This document shows positions 62,985 to 64,000 of a stretch of DNA of 64,000 nucleotides, in pieces. Each line of letters begins with the position of its first letter. Position 1 is the stretch's first letter. A model generated the notes under the pieces. The model did not search any database, was not told where the DNA came from, and saw only the letters and a program-made list of their open reading frames with translations. The translations under genes and the position numbers were made by a program. The stretch comes from Bugula neritina (lineage: Eukaryota > Bryozoa > Gymnolaemata > Cheilostomatida > Bugulidae): positions 9,277,751 through 9,341,750 of the forward strand of contig OZ037773.1 of NCBI GenBank assembly GCA_964035545.1, given 5' to 3'.

Positions 62985-64000
62985 ATATTACCTCAGTGTA
63001 ACTGTAGTAATTATGAATGGAAAGTTTATGGCAAAGTGATCAGAAAAGCTATCATTTAGGGGTCATGTGAAGGGCTATTATAATATAACAGACTGTAAAC
63101 ATTGTTTCTGAGGTGAGAGGAGCCATTGAGATACAGTCGCTACTGCATTTCTTTTGAAAGTTTCTATAATAAGCTCTGCTGCTATAGAACAATGTCCAAT
63201 GAACAAACCAATATTCCATCTAGAAGAATCCCCACCATTAGACAACATAGATATCATTTATTAGGTTAAAGAATTGAAATATAATAAATGTGCATAATAA
63301 TAAATTAAGATATAATATTATTTTGAGTTTTAGCTATTAAATAATTTGATCTTAGAAATTAAAGTGATTGCAGAAGGGAAGGTTTTGGAAAGCCTCCCTT
63401 CTCAATATTGCTGCAGGTTAAATTTGAATTGTTATCCAGAGGGACCAAAATTACAATAACAATGCTTTATATTTTTCATAACTATTCCTACTGCATAGTG
63501 ATTTTATGTCATTAAATGAAAAACAAACATTTGAAAACTACTACAGGAAATGCTGGCTGTGGTGGAAAAAGAAACCCAGAGTTCAGAGTATGAGGCGTTA
63601 GGGGTCAGTGCCTTAGTAATCATGTCGCACGGAACCAAAAACCAATTTTATGGTACAGACAACTGTCCTGTTCAACTTACAGACCTGCTCTCTCTCATTT
63701 CTTCAAATGCATTTCAAGTGATGGCCAACAAGCCCAAAATTGTTGTTATCCAGGCAGACTATATAGAGGTATACTTGAAGCGCTAAAATAAAACTCAGGC
63801 AAATTTATAGCAGCTGTCCCTGTGAGAAACCCTTGATGGAAGAGGTTTTTGTTAAAGCTTGCTAAGAGCTTGAAGCGGTAGAATGCCAAACTATATATAA
63901 TGTAGGATTTTTATACTTTTAGAAAAGTTTGAAGCCTATTGATATATGCAGGATGCACCCTGAACAAATCTTTCCATCTTGGCCTAAATGTGCTATATTA
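62985..64000 (+). pseudogene. Second ankyrin-less caspase relic, cut by the window end
   Basis: It is the counterpart of the relic at 54397. The exon-4-like segment starts at 63546 after CTACAG. Unlike the first relic, this copy is open through VSALVIMSHGTKNQFYGTDN to IQADYIEVY, but again has Asp at the catalytic Cys position. A 2-bp difference from gene 1 at the exon end shifts the downstream phase, and the same truncated SINE follows (63778-63880). Start-of-gene exons are absent and the rest lies outside the window. It is probably non-functional, though its exon 4 is undamaged. Confidence 0.65.

Overview
The window looks like nuclear DNA of an early-branching marine invertebrate, with a sponge as my best guess and a cnidarian as the alternative. 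The reasons are: genes split by GT-AG introns of about 60 bp to 3.4 kb, very AT-rich spacers full of microsatellites, animal-specific families (C/EBP-type bZIP, p31comet, FMN-type formin, caspases), and diversified ankyrin-repeat/caspase fusions. The species cannot be fixed from the sequence alone. All exon models below were built by hand from splice sites and reading-phase agreement.

Layout. 0.6-5.6 kb: two same-strand, three-exon paralogues encoding secreted proproteins (signal peptide, short propeptide ending in Lys-Arg, mature domain that resembles the actinoporin-like cytolysin fold). 5.6-10.6 kb: gene-poor AT-rich DNA with an uninterrupted (TG)243 tract. 10.7-12.9 kb, minus strand: MAD2L1BP (p31comet), three exons. 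14.5-15.4 kb, minus strand: dead gag-protease relic of a Ty3/gypsy-like retrotransposon. 16.1-19.2 kb: C/EBP-like bZIP factor in four exons with a Ser-Pro-His-rich activation region. 20.4-21.0 kb, minus strand: weakly supported 3' end of a small membrane protein gene. 24.1-41.2 kb: a 24-exon formin whose reading phases agree across every junction, with an N-terminal hydrophobic segment, a very short FH1, a complete FH2 and a basic C-terminal tail as in FMN/Cappuccino formins. 41.7-64 kb: a tandem cluster of ankyrin-repeat/caspase fusion genes.

The cluster is the most interesting part. Gene 1 (41.7-46.4 kb) is a full-length fusion with the catalytic Cys of the caspase QACxG motif replaced by Asp, together with other active-site losses, so it looks like a pseudoprotease. 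Gene 2 (47.8-52.8 kb) has the catalytic Cys but carries a 4-bp frameshift just after the catalytic His. Gene 3 (57.3-62.1 kb) is intact, with His, QACSG and a whole small subunit. Behind genes 2 and 3 lie ankyrin-less caspase relics derived from a gene-1-like copy, which shows that a block of about 9.5 kb (fusion gene plus relic) was duplicated. Later changes include a near-identical tract in the 5' ankyrin exon (gene conversion or recent exchange), gain or loss of one ankyrin repeat, a 762-bp TIR element in only one copy, and a LINE fragment in one relic. The genes may act together as a sensor-effector set, with ankyrin repeats recognising a ligand and the caspase domain acting as effector, and gene 1 as a possible c-FLIP-like regulator; this last idea is inference.
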